This document shows, in pieces, positions 34,511-42,378 of a stretch of 64,000 nt of DNA. How positions within the stretch are numbered: position 1 is the first letter of the stretch; every line of letters starts with the position of its first letter. The translations under genes were made by a program, and so were the position numbers. This stretch comes from an uncultured Gammaproteobacteria bacterium. Lineage in GTDB: Bacteria; Pseudomonadota; Gammaproteobacteria; HyVt-429. A model generated the notes under the pieces. The model ran no database searches. It was not told the origin of the DNA and saw only the letters and a list, made by a program, of their open reading frames with translations. The stretch covers positions 1 to 64,000 of the forward strand of contig CAMYOD010000074.1 in assembly GCA_947259975.1 (NCBI GenBank). The letters are read 5' to 3'.

Positions 34511-34956
34511 TTCTTCGTCGCCCCCTGGGTACTTCCGGTACCGCCGGCGGGCACCAGTAACTTCTGCAATGTGCTCTCATGCACCTGGGTGGGTGTTCCC
34601 GGTTTGCCTGAATGACACAGGTTGCAGTTGTCCACCGGCCAGGCGACTTCGCCGTTATGGCAGGCGCCGCAATATTCCCCTTCGATAATCTTGAGCATGT
34701 CGATCTTGTTGCCGCCGGCCTGGAATTGAAAGCCGAGGTCGCCGTGACAGACCTTGCAGCGATAACGAATGCGATGAAACCAATGCGGAAAGATCACCGG
34801 TGCCATCCCGGCCTGTTCGGAAAAGTTGTTGATGACAATGTCGCCGTATTCGGCGCGACTGTCATCGGATGCGAGGGTGAGGCCCAAGATCATGAGGGCC
34901 AGGGTCAGGCCGGCGCAAGGCCTGCGGTAATTGAAAAACCGGTTTCCAGATGACAT
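34507..34956 (-). CDS. triheme c7-type cytochrome, copy A
   Basis: 149 residues; signal segment GLTLALMILGLTLASDDSRA. Heme motifs CKVCH, CGACH, CNLCH, with IFPHWFHRIRYRC giving distal His ligands. Paralogous to the A' protein at 31118. The C-terminal tail (about 115-149) is rich in Gly, Thr and Lys and could dock to a partner. It is first of the mirrored block and lies 31 bp downstream of the beta-barrel gene, so it may be the periplasmic donor to that barrel. Confidence 0.88.
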   Translation of the reverse strand: MSSGNRFFNYRRPCAGLTLALMILGLTLASDDSRAEYGDIVINNFSEQAGMAPVIFPHWFHRIRYRCKVCHGDLGFQFQAGGNKIDMLKIIEGEYCGACHNGEVAWPVDNCNLCHSGKPGTPTQVHESTLQKLLVPAGGTGSTQGATKK

Positions 34957-34987
34957 TTAAACCAGACTCCAGTCGTTGGTTGTCACT

Positions 34988-36733
34988 TCAAAGACGCCCG
35001 AAATTGCGTTGCACCTGAAACATCAACAAGGTCCTTTGCCGGCCGTTGGCCTCGATCACGCTGCCGTTCGCACTCACGAACAGACGGCCGATCGCATACT
35101 CGATGCGGTTATCCCAGACCAGGCTCTCGCGCTCGTCGAATCGGTCGACGGCGACGTTCAGGGTTTCGCTGATGTATTCGAGGTCCGAGGTGAAGTTCAG
35201 CCGCGGTACGTTGAATAGTTGACGATGACGATAGGTGAGCTCCGCGCTGGAGGTGGTTTGCCAATCGTTATCGGTGCCGCCGCTGTTGGAGTCCCGGCTC
35301 GCCTGCACCGTGGCGTTGCCGATCAGGCTCTGGTAGCGGTCGAGCCGGTGCTCGCGCGAGGCCTGTAGATTCACGAGCTGAAACTCCCTTTCTTCATCCC
35401 CGGTGACCCGTAAATCGCGCGCGGTCGCGCGTAACAATGTGGTGACGCCCTTGTCACGTTTGCGCAGGGTGCCGGTGATCGAGTGGGTGGCCTCCTGGGT
35501 CGTCAAGTCGCGGCCGTTGTCCCGGGTGCCGATTGTCTGGGTGGCGCTGATATTGGCCTGCCGGTTTGACGCAAGATTGAATGAGCGCGCGATGCGGTGC
35601 CCGAGACGCGTGTTCCATTCGACACGATTGTCCGCTTCCCGGTCGTCGGTTTCATGCCGCAGGTCGGCGGATCCGAACCAACGGTATTGGTAGGCACCGA
35701 GCGCCCGGGTGCGGGAGGTGTAGTTGGCGCCCACCAGTTGCGAGGTGATCAGCTGACTGTCGTCGTCGCTGTCGAAGGTGATCACACTCGCCGCGGCGCG
35801 CAGTTGCAGCTGGGGGTTCCATTCATAGGTTGCCCCGCCGGTCGCGACCATGGATTGCCGTTCCCGCAGCCGGTCGGGCGGTCCGCTGCTGCTGTCTTCG
35901 AGGCGCAGGTTGCCGGTGACCAGCAGGGGGCGTTCCGTTTTCGGTCGCCACGTCGCCAGGCTGGTCAACTGATTGATCCTCGTGTCGAATCGGCTCGCCG
36001 TACTCAGTGCGCTGTCACGATTGCGGATGAGGTTTAGCCGCGTCTCGGTAGTCAGGTCGGAACTCGGCCGGTAGCGGTGCATGAGCAGGAAGGCTGCGCG
36101 CTGTTTTTCCTGATCGGTGACGCTGCGGGTGATCTCGTTGAAATAGGAATCGAGCTGAAAACTGTGCTGCCCCAGAGTACGCGACGCTGACAGTTCCACG
36201 ATGTCGGTGACGTCCTCTTCATCGGCGGTCAACGAGCGAACTTCGTCACGCTCCACGCGTTCCAGGCGAAATCGATATTGGGCGCCCTTGTGGCTGACGT
36301 TCTGGATCATGCCAAAGCGGGTCGTCGTGATGTCGGTAATCGTCGGCTCACCGTCGACCCGACTGTCCGTGCGCGCATAGTAGGCATGCAACGGAAAGCG
36401 GCTGCGTGGAAATAGCCGCAGATCCATGTTGCCGGTGACGATTGTCGTGTCCTGCGAGGGCGCGGTGTCGGACGACGTGCGCGCCAGAGAAAAACCCAGA
36501 CCGCCGTTCAGCAAGGCGATCCAGGGCCGGTACAGATAGGTCGCCGCGCCGACCCGGTAGGTGAAGATCTGTTGCAGACGGTCGGGCGATTGATCCCCCG
36601 ACTCATGGCGGGCCTCGTAACCGATGTAGCCCCCCCAATTCACCGGTATTGCAGCAGTCACTCGCATGGCAACGACGTGGGTTGTCACAATAATGCCGAC
36701 AATAGTCAGAAACGGTCGTAAGCGTCTGGTCAT
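34988..36733 (-). CDS. large outer-membrane beta-barrel, candidate conduit porin
   Basis: 581 residues. N-terminal signal (about 9-28), then continuous alternating strands with aromatic ends and charged turns to residue 581, without a plug or TonB box. By strand length I would expect a barrel of 20 or more strands. I do not recognise a named family; it resembles MtrB/PioB-type barrels only in size, strand pattern and cytochrome-rich context. It sits between a PPIase gene (27 bp) and the A-B-C cytochrome block. In porin-cytochrome conduits such a barrel sheathes a multiheme protein through the outer membrane; that role is inferred. Confidence 0.7.
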   Translation of the reverse strand: MTRRLRPFLTIVGIIVTTHVVAMRVTAAIPVNWGGYIGYEARHESGDQSPDRLQQIFTYRVGAATYLYRPWIALLNGGLGFSLARTSSDTAPSQDTTIVTGNMDLRLFPRSRFPLHAYYARTDSRVDGEPTITDITTTRFGMIQNVSHKGAQYRFRLERVERDEVRSLTADEEDVTDIVELSASRTLGQHSFQLDSYFNEITRSVTDQEKQRAAFLLMHRYRPSSDLTTETRLNLIRNRDSALSTASRFDTRINQLTSLATWRPKTERPLLVTGNLRLEDSSSGPPDRLRERQSMVATGGATYEWNPQLQLRAAASVITFDSDDDSQLITSQLVGANYTSRTRALGAYQYRWFGSADLRHETDDREADNRVEWNTRLGHRIARSFNLASNRQANISATQTIGTRDNGRDLTTQEATHSITGTLRKRDKGVTTLLRATARDLRVTGDEEREFQLVNLQASREHRLDRYQSLIGNATVQASRDSNSGGTDNDWQTTSSAELTYRHRQLFNVPRLNFTSDLEYISETLNVAVDRFDERESLVWDNRIEYAIGRLFVSANGSVIEANGRQRTLLMFQVQRNFGRL

Positions 36734-36759
36734 GTAGGCGCGCGGCTAGGCGCGACAGT

Positions 36760-37827
36760 TCAGCCTGCCACCTCCGTCTGTTCAGTCGCCGTACCCAGTT
36801 GCGTTTCCTGCGGTGGCGGCGACAGATATTTCTCCTCGATTCGAATCGGTGTGGTCTTGCGCAGCTGAGCGATCAGGTCCGTCCATTCCGCGTTGCCTTG
36901 TTGCCGACGCCACAGGGCGGCGGCACGCTCGCGTACTGTGTCGAAGGCGCGCAGCTGTTTCGCGGTGCGCTCGTCGAGGCGGAACAGTGCCACCCCTTCC
37001 AGCACTCTGATCGGCTCCGAAAGCTGACCGACCTCGAGTTCGTCCACTGCCTCCTGGGCCGGTTTGGTGAGCATGCCCTGATGCACGTAGCCCATGTCGC
37101 CACCCTGTGCGGCGGACGCGTCGCCGGAGTGAAGTCGTGCCAGTTCCGCGAAATCGGCGCCCGCCTGCAGCCGCGTGAACAGGCCGGCCGCCTCGTCGCG
37201 TGCCCCCTGCCACGATGCCGCCGGCGCCGAGGGATCCACGCGCAACAGGATCACCGACAATCGGCTGCGCTCGGGTTCGGTGAACAGATCCGGGTTCTGT
37301 CGGTAGAAGTCCCGCGTCGCTTCGTCGCCCGGTGCCGGGACATCGCGCACCGATTGCTCCAGTTGGCGCACGATGTCATGTTGTGCCAGTCGTTTTTCCA
37401 ACGCAGGCAGCATGCGCGTGCGTTCCTTCGCCCAGTTGGGATTCTTGCCGAAGCGCCGTTCGATCGCGGTCAATTCCTTACCGATCTTCTCGGCGTCCGG
37501 TTTGATGTTCCGCCGCGCCGCCTCCTGGGCCAGCAGGGTGCGCGCCACCAGGTTGTCCGCCACCTTACGATAGAAGTCGGCGATCTCGTTCGCCGGTGGC
37601 TGACCATGGTAGTAGCGACTGCGAACGGCGTGGCGCAATTCCATCTGGAAATCACCGAGGTCGATGGTCGTAGGACCGACCTGGGCGAACAGTGGCGTCG
37701 CCTCGGTGTCCGCATCGGTCGCGGCGGCGGGCAGTCCGATGCACAGAGCAGCAGCGGCGGCCACGAACGTCGAAAAATAGAATCTGAAGAAGGAGGTGTT
37801 GGCGGAGTCTTTCTGTTGTTTCATCAT
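36760..37827 (-). CDS. parvulin-type peptidyl-prolyl isomerase (PpiC/SurA-like)
   Basis: 355 residues with a signal peptide (about 17-37). A SurA_N-like helical region (about 45-170) is followed by a rotamase domain (about 180-285; SRLSVILLRVDPS, FAELARLHSGDASAAQGGDMGYV, LTKPAQEAVDELEVGQLSEPI, GVALFRLDER), which carries the parvulin motif GGDMGYV. Periplasmic chaperone. Placed immediately upstream of the beta-barrel gene, it probably helps fold that barrel or the multiheme proteins; PpiC genes recur in cytochrome-conduit clusters of metal reducers. Confidence 0.88.
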   Translation of the reverse strand: MMKQQKDSANTSFFRFYFSTFVAAAAALCIGLPAAATDADTEATPLFAQVGPTTIDLGDFQMELRHAVRSRYYHGQPPANEIADFYRKVADNLVARTLLAQEAARRNIKPDAEKIGKELTAIERRFGKNPNWAKERTRMLPALEKRLAQHDIVRQLEQSVRDVPAPGDEATRDFYRQNPDLFTEPERSRLSVILLRVDPSAPAASWQGARDEAAGLFTRLQAGADFAELARLHSGDASAAQGGDMGYVHQGMLTKPAQEAVDELEVGQLSEPIRVLEGVALFRLDERTAKQLRAFDTVRERAAALWRRQQGNAEWTDLIAQLRKTTPIRIEEKYLSPPPQETQLGTATEQTEVAG

Positions 37828-37965
37828 GCTGATTTCTTCCCGTCCGCGTCCCTGCGGAGTCGTTGTTGGCGCTGGCGGATAGTGCGGCGCCGGATAAAAA
37901 AATGGCCGAGCACGGAATGCGCCCGTGTCGGCCGGGGGGATGGCAATGAGTACGGTGCGCCGGTT

Positions 37966-38790
37966 TTACTTGTCGTGGCAGGCCAGGCACACACCACTGT
38001 TGGCATTCGAAACCCGCAGGAACGGCGTGTTGGTCGTGCTATGCGGGTCATGGCAGCTGCCGCACTCGACGAACGGCTGCAGGTCACCCAGACCGCCGGT
38101 GGCCGGTTCGTTGCGGGTGTAGAGAATGACGTCGGTCTTGTCCCGCGCACCCGGGTTGCCGCCGGCGGTATCGATCCACCAGTAGCGCGTGCCGTTGATC
38201 AAATCCGTCTGCAAGGTGTTGAAGTCCGGATCCTTGAAGTCGGCGATGGCATCTCCGTAACTTGCGTCATAGGGGATGGTGGCGTTGTCGGACGAGCCGG
38301 CCGCATATTGAATACTGATGGGGTGATCGTCCGACAGATCGGTTTCCAGGTTCGGCACTGGTGTGCCGCTCATGAAGCCCAGCGCACCCATCGCCGCGCC
38401 GCCGGCAGTGTAGTTGTGTTGTCCCGTATTGACGGTCGGCGCGTTGATCACCGAATCCATGGCCTGGGTGCCGTCATGGCAGGACAGGCAGGCGAGGGAC
38501 ACGGAACCGACCGCGGCCTCGGTACCTTCCAGGGTCGAGGTGTTCAACGAGGAGTAGCGTGTGTAAGTCGCGGTGGAGAAGGGCTTGTTCCATAGGGGCG
38601 CGCTGGCGGTGTTCGCGGCGCCGTGGGGTGTGTGACAGTACACACAGACCTCGTCGTTGTCCGCGCCGCCGGTGGCCAGATCGTGCCGGCTGCCGTCGAT
38701 TTGCGCGAACGCCATGGGGGTCAGCAATAAGCTGACGACAAAAATACCGAACTGATAATGCCTGATGGATCTCACCGCAAGCGCGCTCAT
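37966..38790 (-). CDS. tetraheme paired-CXXCH cytochrome
   Basis: 274 residues from ATG 38790, with GGAGG 7 bp upstream; the frame extends to 38856. Signal peptide ending TPMAFA. Heme motifs CVYCH, CLSCH, CGSCH, CLACH. The first half (CHTPHGA, PLWNK, CLSCHDG, DDHPIS) matches the N-terminus of the undecaheme protein at 26506. It is first of the long minus-strand run, directly behind the FNR box and the GTAAC-N4-GTTAC dyads. Probable periplasmic electron carrier. Confidence 0.9.
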   Translation of the reverse strand: MSALAVRSIRHYQFGIFVVSLLLTPMAFAQIDGSRHDLATGGADNDEVCVYCHTPHGAANTASAPLWNKPFSTATYTRYSSLNTSTLEGTEAAVGSVSLACLSCHDGTQAMDSVINAPTVNTGQHNYTAGGAAMGALGFMSGTPVPNLETDLSDDHPISIQYAAGSSDNATIPYDASYGDAIADFKDPDFNTLQTDLINGTRYWWIDTAGGNPGARDKTDVILYTRNEPATGGLGDLQPFVECGSCHDPHSTTNTPFLRVSNANSGVCLACHDK

Positions 38791-38828
38791 TTTGTATCCT
38801 CCGTACTGGATGTGTGCCAGTGTCTTGT

Positions 38829-38841
38829 GTAACGCCGTTAC
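38829..38841. promoter_or_regulatory. GTAAC-N3-GTTAC dyad near the tetraheme start
   Basis: GTAAC and GTTAC separated by three bases, about 40 bp before the start codon. Same half-sites as the upstream triplet but with spacing 3, not 4, so it may be a weaker or unrelated site. Confidence 0.3.
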
Positions 38842-38899
38842 GATTGGCGTGATCAACTTCGACCGGATGCCAGTGAATTAGATAGCCGTCGTTGCAACT

Positions 38900-38913
38900 T
38901 TGATCTATATCAA
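38900..38913. promoter_or_regulatory. perfect FNR/ANR box
   Basis: TTGAT-CTAT-ATCAA, an exact match to the FNR consensus TTGAT-N4-ATCAA, extended by a further T/A pair. It is centred about 117 bp upstream of the tetraheme start codon. It predicts control of the minus-strand cytochrome run by an oxygen-sensing FNR-type protein encoded outside the window. Confidence 0.7.
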
Positions 38914-38992
38914 ACTTGCGTCGATGAATTTGAGCAAGATTGCATTCTTGGCAACTAAGGTAACCTTACGCTGTGTAAGTAATGGGCAATGC

Positions 38993-39006
38993 GTAACTTT
39001 GGTTAC
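38993..39006. promoter_or_regulatory. GTAAC-N4-GTTAC dyad 1
   Basis: GTAAC TTTG GTTAC. Half-site length 5 and spacer 4 is the architecture of Crp/Fnr-family sites, and it equals GTA-N8-TAC. Centre at 38999.5. Confidence 0.6.
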
Positions 39007-39007
39007 A

Positions 39008-39037
39008 TTGTTTGTGTAACCTTGGTTACACAAACAA
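39008..39037. promoter_or_regulatory. GTAAC-N4-GTTAC dyad 2 with 13-bp arms
   Basis: Perfect 13-bp arms TTGTTTGTGTAAC (39008-39020) and its complement (39025-39037) around CTTG. The core has the same 5-4-5 layout as dyad 1, 23 bp away centre to centre. Long enough to form a cruciform or RNA stem as well. Confidence 0.6.
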
Positions 39038-39044
39038 AGCGATG

Positions 39045-39070
39045 CGTAACGTAACCTGGGTTACGTTACG
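39045..39070. promoter_or_regulatory. GTAAC-N4-GTTAC dyad 3 with doubled half-sites
   Basis: CGTAACGTAAC (39045-39055) and GTTACGTTACG (39060-39070) around CTGG, so each half-site is doubled. Centre at 39057.5, 35 bp from dyad 2. It ends 78 bp from the stop of the NHL gene at 39148. Confidence 0.6.
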
Positions 39071-39147
39071 GAAGATGAAGAACTATCCCGTGGTATTCGA
39101 TGCGACGCGGATTGCGTCGCCTTGAACGGCAAAGTTAATGATGGCCG

Positions 39148-40251
39148 CTATTTCACTGCGGCGGTCGCGTTATCGGTAGCCGCATACCAGGCGCCCAGGG
39201 CGCCTCCGGTCTTTGCCAATGCGGCCGGCCGATAGATATCTACCTTGCGGAAGAATTGGTCGACCATGTACACGCGACCGTCTCCATCCACATCGATGCC
39301 CGCCGGCAGCATGTACTTGGCGGGCCCGTCCGTGGCCTTGCGGTCGCCGATAAACAACAATAGGCGGCCCTCGTTGTCGAAAATCTGAAAATTGCCATGC
39401 GACGCGTCGCTCACATACAGATTGCCGTTTGCGTCCGCAGCGATGCCCTTGGGTCGCGCAAACTGACCGAACTGGCGGCCGACGCTGCCGAAGGACTTGA
39501 CGAAACGACCGTCCTGTTCGAACACCTGTATGCGAAAGTTACCGCCGTCCACCACATACACCAGACCGTCGTGCCCGATTTCGATATCCCGCGGCAGATT
39601 GAGGGCGCCCGGTTCCCGGCCGCGTTTACCGATGTCGAACAGGTGCTCGCCGGTCTGCATGGCGAAGACACGGATACGGTGTGCCGAGCCGGTGACGGCG
39701 CCGGTATCGACGACGAAGATGCGCCCGGTCTTGCTGCTTGCCGCGACGTGCGAGGCGCGCTCGAACAGGGCCTGTCCGCCGACTGCGTACTGGAACTGGC
39801 CGTCGGGAGCATAGACGTTGATCCGCTTGGCGGTGGCGTCCACTACGTAAAGATTGCAGTCGGCATCGGTGTTTACTCCGAGCGGCTTGATCAATGCGCC
39901 GGGCTCGTCGACGCCAATCTCGAAATAGCGCGCGCCCGGCACATCGAAGGCCATCACCACGCGGCGCACACTGTCGCTGACATAGATGCGCCCACCGCAA
40001 GCGGCGACATCGAAGGGTTTGGAGAAGCCCACCCCTTGTTCGGTTTCGCCGGTCAGCAGCCGCCGCAGGCGTTTGTCCTTGTCTTCGCGATAAATCTGAG
40101 CACTGCTGATGAGGCTGTTCTCGAAATAGAAACGCGGTTGCTCGGGTGGCGGCGGAAAAACCAGATCGACCTTGGGGGGTGGGGCCTCCGGCGGAGCGGC
40201 ACAGGCATAGAGTAGTGGAATAAGAAAAAATATCGTAAGCAGCTTTTTCAT
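39148..40251 (-). CDS. NHL-repeat beta-propeller lipoprotein
   Basis: 367 residues from ATG 40251 (an ATG at 40257 is equally possible; neither has a clear ribosome binding site). Lipobox LLYAC with Cys near 17, then a Pro-rich stretch. Six NHL-type blades (AACGGRIYVSDSVRRVVMAFD, DADCNLYVVDATAKRINVY, GHDGLVYVVDGGNFRIQVFEQDG, PKGIAADANGNLYVSDASHGNFQIF, PAGIDVDGDGRVYMVDQFFRKVDIY). It is upstream of the dyad region and divergent from the triheme gene at 40420. Outer-membrane-anchored scaffold role inferred. Confidence 0.85.
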   Translation of the reverse strand: MKKLLTIFFLIPLLYACAAPPEAPPPKVDLVFPPPPEQPRFYFENSLISSAQIYREDKDKRLRRLLTGETEQGVGFSKPFDVAACGGRIYVSDSVRRVVMAFDVPGARYFEIGVDEPGALIKPLGVNTDADCNLYVVDATAKRINVYAPDGQFQYAVGGQALFERASHVAASSKTGRIFVVDTGAVTGSAHRIRVFAMQTGEHLFDIGKRGREPGALNLPRDIEIGHDGLVYVVDGGNFRIQVFEQDGRFVKSFGSVGRQFGQFARPKGIAADANGNLYVSDASHGNFQIFDNEGRLLLFIGDRKATDGPAKYMLPAGIDVDGDGRVYMVDQFFRKVDIYRPAALAKTGGALGAWYAATDNATAAVK

Positions 40252-40399
40252 TTGCATGGCATCGGCGAGAGAAGGTTTGTTAATCGTTCTGTATCGAGAT
40301 TGGCAGTCGCCACCGGAAAAACGAAATAAATAAAATTCCCGAAGACTTGCGCTTCGTTTACGATAACGCAATGATAAGAAGTTACGCGATTCGCCGTTG

Positions 40400-40413
40400 G
40401 TGACTTAGGTTAC
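40400..40413. promoter_or_regulatory. GTGAC-N4-GTTAC half-matched dyad
   Basis: GTGAC TTAG GTTAC differs by one base from the 39-kb dyads and ends 6 bp before the ATG at 40420, where binding would block translation initiation or transcription. It may link the divergent plus-strand operon to the same regulator. Confidence 0.4.
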
Positions 40414-40419
40414 ATAAAA

Positions 40420-41454
40420 ATGCAACTGGCTTCGGACGACACGCCGAACGCAACAATCTGCCTTATGATCGCGGCAGGGCTCTTCTATATGATAATTTCA
40501 TCGCCGGTTTCGGCGGCGGAGTCTTCCGCTGCGCGTCTGTATCAGGACTACTGCTCGGTGTGTCACGGCGAGCGCGGTGACGGCGCGTCGCATGCGCGCC
40601 TGGGCCTGAAGCCGCCGCCGCGGGACTTTTCGGCGGCGGGTGTGCGCACCGAACTGACGCGCGAGCGCATGGTCGCCGCGGTGCGCGACGGCGTACCGGG
40701 CACGGCAATGGCGGCATGGGGATCGCGACTATCGCAGGACCAGGTCGAGGCCATCGTCGATTACGTGCGGCGCGAATTCATGGGCGTCGGCGTCGCCGGC
40801 GAAAATGCGCGCGGCCGGGAGATTTATCACGGCTCCTGTTCCGTGTGTCACGGCGACCGGGGCGCCGGCGCGGTGTGGGGCCGCACCGGTCTGAAATCGC
40901 CGCCGCGGGATTTTACCGCGTCGGGTTCGCGTACAGAGTTGACACGGGAACGCATGATCGCCGCAGTCGCGAAGGGCGTGCCGGGTACGCCGATGCCGGC
41001 GTTCGCGCGGCAGTTGAGCGAACCGGATATCGCCGCGGTGGTGGATTTCGTGCGCGCCAAATTCATGGCTGGTGCGGCCGCGTCCGGGTCGCAGACGGCA
41101 CCGGAGCCGGCTGCCGCCGTGACCGCGGAGGTCGTCGGCGATTCCGTCGGCGACCGCATGCGCGGCAAGGCGTTCTATCTGCAGAACTGCGCCACCTGCC
41201 ACGGCGCCCGCGGTGATGGCGCGGGACCGCGGGCGTATTTTATTTTCCCCAAACCGGTCAATTTCCTCAGCGACGCGTCGCGTACGCGTTTCGATCGCCG
41301 GGCGTTGACACAATCCATTGCCATGGGGGTGCGGGGGCGGGAGATGCCGGCCTGGAGCAAGGTCCTGGACGATCAACAGATCGCGGACGTGGCGGAATTT
41401 GTGTTTACCGAATTCATTCAGAACGACGAGGTGTCGATACGTGAACAAAACTAG
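40420..41454 (+). CDS. triheme class I cytochrome c with three domains
   Basis: 344 residues; signal peptide about 13-32. Three cytochrome c domains in tandem with CSVCHGERGDG, CSVCHGDRGAG and CATCHGARGDG. The first two (about 38-125 and 130-217) are near-copies, sharing GLKxPPRDF, RTELTRERM, GVPGTxM and a probable Met ligand, so this arose by internal duplication. The third is more distant and ends in a Met-containing EMPAW segment. Likely periplasmic carrier, first gene of the plus-strand operon. Confidence 0.9.
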   Translation: MQLASDDTPNATICLMIAAGLFYMIISSPVSAAESSAARLYQDYCSVCHGERGDGASHARLGLKPPPRDFSAAGVRTELTRERMVAAVRDGVPGTAMAAWGSRLSQDQVEAIVDYVRREFMGVGVAGENARGREIYHGSCSVCHGDRGAGAVWGRTGLKSPPRDFTASGSRTELTRERMIAAVAKGVPGTPMPAFARQLSEPDIAAVVDFVRAKFMAGAAASGSQTAPEPAAAVTAEVVGDSVGDRMRGKAFYLQNCATCHGARGDGAGPRAYFIFPKPVNFLSDASRTRFDRRALTQSIAMGVRGREMPAWSKVLDDQQIADVAEFVFTEFIQNDEVSIREQN

Positions 41455-42049
41455 CTATCGATTCAGGTCGGCATGCCGCAGAGTGCTCACGGCATTGCTG
41501 GTCATGACCGCAGTCACTGCGTTCGCGGATCCGGCGCAGGAAATGGCACAAGGCGTCAAGGCCTATGCCGATGGCGATGTGGTCGCGGCGACACAACATT
41601 TTCGGCGTGCCGCTAAACAGGGGCACGCGCCGGCGCAGGTACGCCTGGGGCAGATCCTGGACGCCGCGGAACGTAACGAAGAGTCGGTACGTTGGTATCG
41701 GGCGGCCGCCGAACAGGGCCTGGCCGACGGACAGTTCGCTTACGCCGGCGCATTGGCTGCCGGCGAAGGCGTGACCAAAGATCATCTGGCCGCCCGTGAT
41801 TGGGTGACCCGCGCCGCCGAGCAGGGGCACAGCGGCGCCATCAAAATGTTGTCGACGGCCTACGAGAAGGGTCAGTTGGGTCTCGACCCGGATACGGCGC
41901 AGGCCGTGGTCTGGCTGGAGCGGGCGGCGGAGAAGGGGGAAGTCTGGGCCATGCGCCGACTGGTCGCGATCTATCGCGAGGGACGGCCCGGTGTGCCGGC
42001 GCAACCGGCGATCGCCGACCGCTGGCAGGCACGGATTACGGCGCGATGA
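41441..42049 (+). CDS. Sel1-repeat protein
   Basis: 202 residues from GTG 41441, overlapping the upstream stop by 14 bp; the frame is open further upstream but that part is a shadow of the cytochrome. Signal peptide (VLTALLVMTAVTAFA). Four to five Sel1/TPR-like repeats (VVAATQHFRRAAKQGHAPAQVRLGQI; SVRWYRAAAEQGLADGQFAYAGAL; ARDWVTRAAEQGHSGAIKML; AVVWLERAAEKGEVWAMRRL). Periplasmic protein-protein adaptor. Translationally coupled to the monoheme gene by ATGA. Confidence 0.82.
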   Translation: MNKTSYRFRSACRRVLTALLVMTAVTAFADPAQEMAQGVKAYADGDVVAATQHFRRAAKQGHAPAQVRLGQILDAAERNEESVRWYRAAAEQGLADGQFAYAGALAAGEGVTKDHLAARDWVTRAAEQGHSGAIKMLSTAYEKGQLGLDPDTAQAVVWLERAAEKGEVWAMRRLVAIYREGRPGVPAQPAIADRWQARITAR

Positions 42050-42378
42050 TCGGCTTGCGACGAACCGGGCACAGATCGTCGGGACCCCTGTTCCTCGTGT
42101 TCTGCATGCTTGTTGCTGCGGGTCCGGCAAATTCCGCGGATGTGTTCAATGGACAAAACAAATTCACGCAACACTGTGCCCAATGTCACGGTAGTGACGG
42201 GCGCGGCACGCTGCCGGGGGCCCCGAATTTCCAGCAGGGGGAACGTTTGACCCGGCCGGACACTGCGCTGTTGCAAAGCATCCGCGACGGCGCCGGCGTC
42301 ATGCCGGGGTTCAATGGCGTACTCAAGGATGAAGAGATTCTCGATGTAATTGCCTATATAAGAACACTGACATGGTAG
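42046..42378 (+). CDS. small monoheme cytochrome c
   Basis: 110 residues from ATG 42046, in an ATGA overlap with the Sel1 gene. Signal peptide PLFLVFCMLVAAGPANSA, heme motif CAQCHGSDGRGTLPGAPNF, and a Met ligand likely in GAGVMPGFNGVLKDEEI. Typical small class I c-type cytochrome ending AYIRTLTW. Soluble periplasmic shuttle; it overlaps the next gene by 7 bp. Confidence 0.9.
   Translation: MIGLRRTGHRSSGPLFLVFCMLVAAGPANSADVFNGQNKFTQHCAQCHGSDGRGTLPGAPNFQQGERLTRPDTALLQSIRDGAGVMPGFNGVLKDEEILDVIAYIRTLTW

Noticed and set aside
36799-38595. 598-codon open frame on the plus strand over the PPIase and tetraheme genes
   Set aside because: It is antisense to two clear exported proteins; long antisense frames are common in GC-rich DNA, and its product has no signal, domain or sensible composition.
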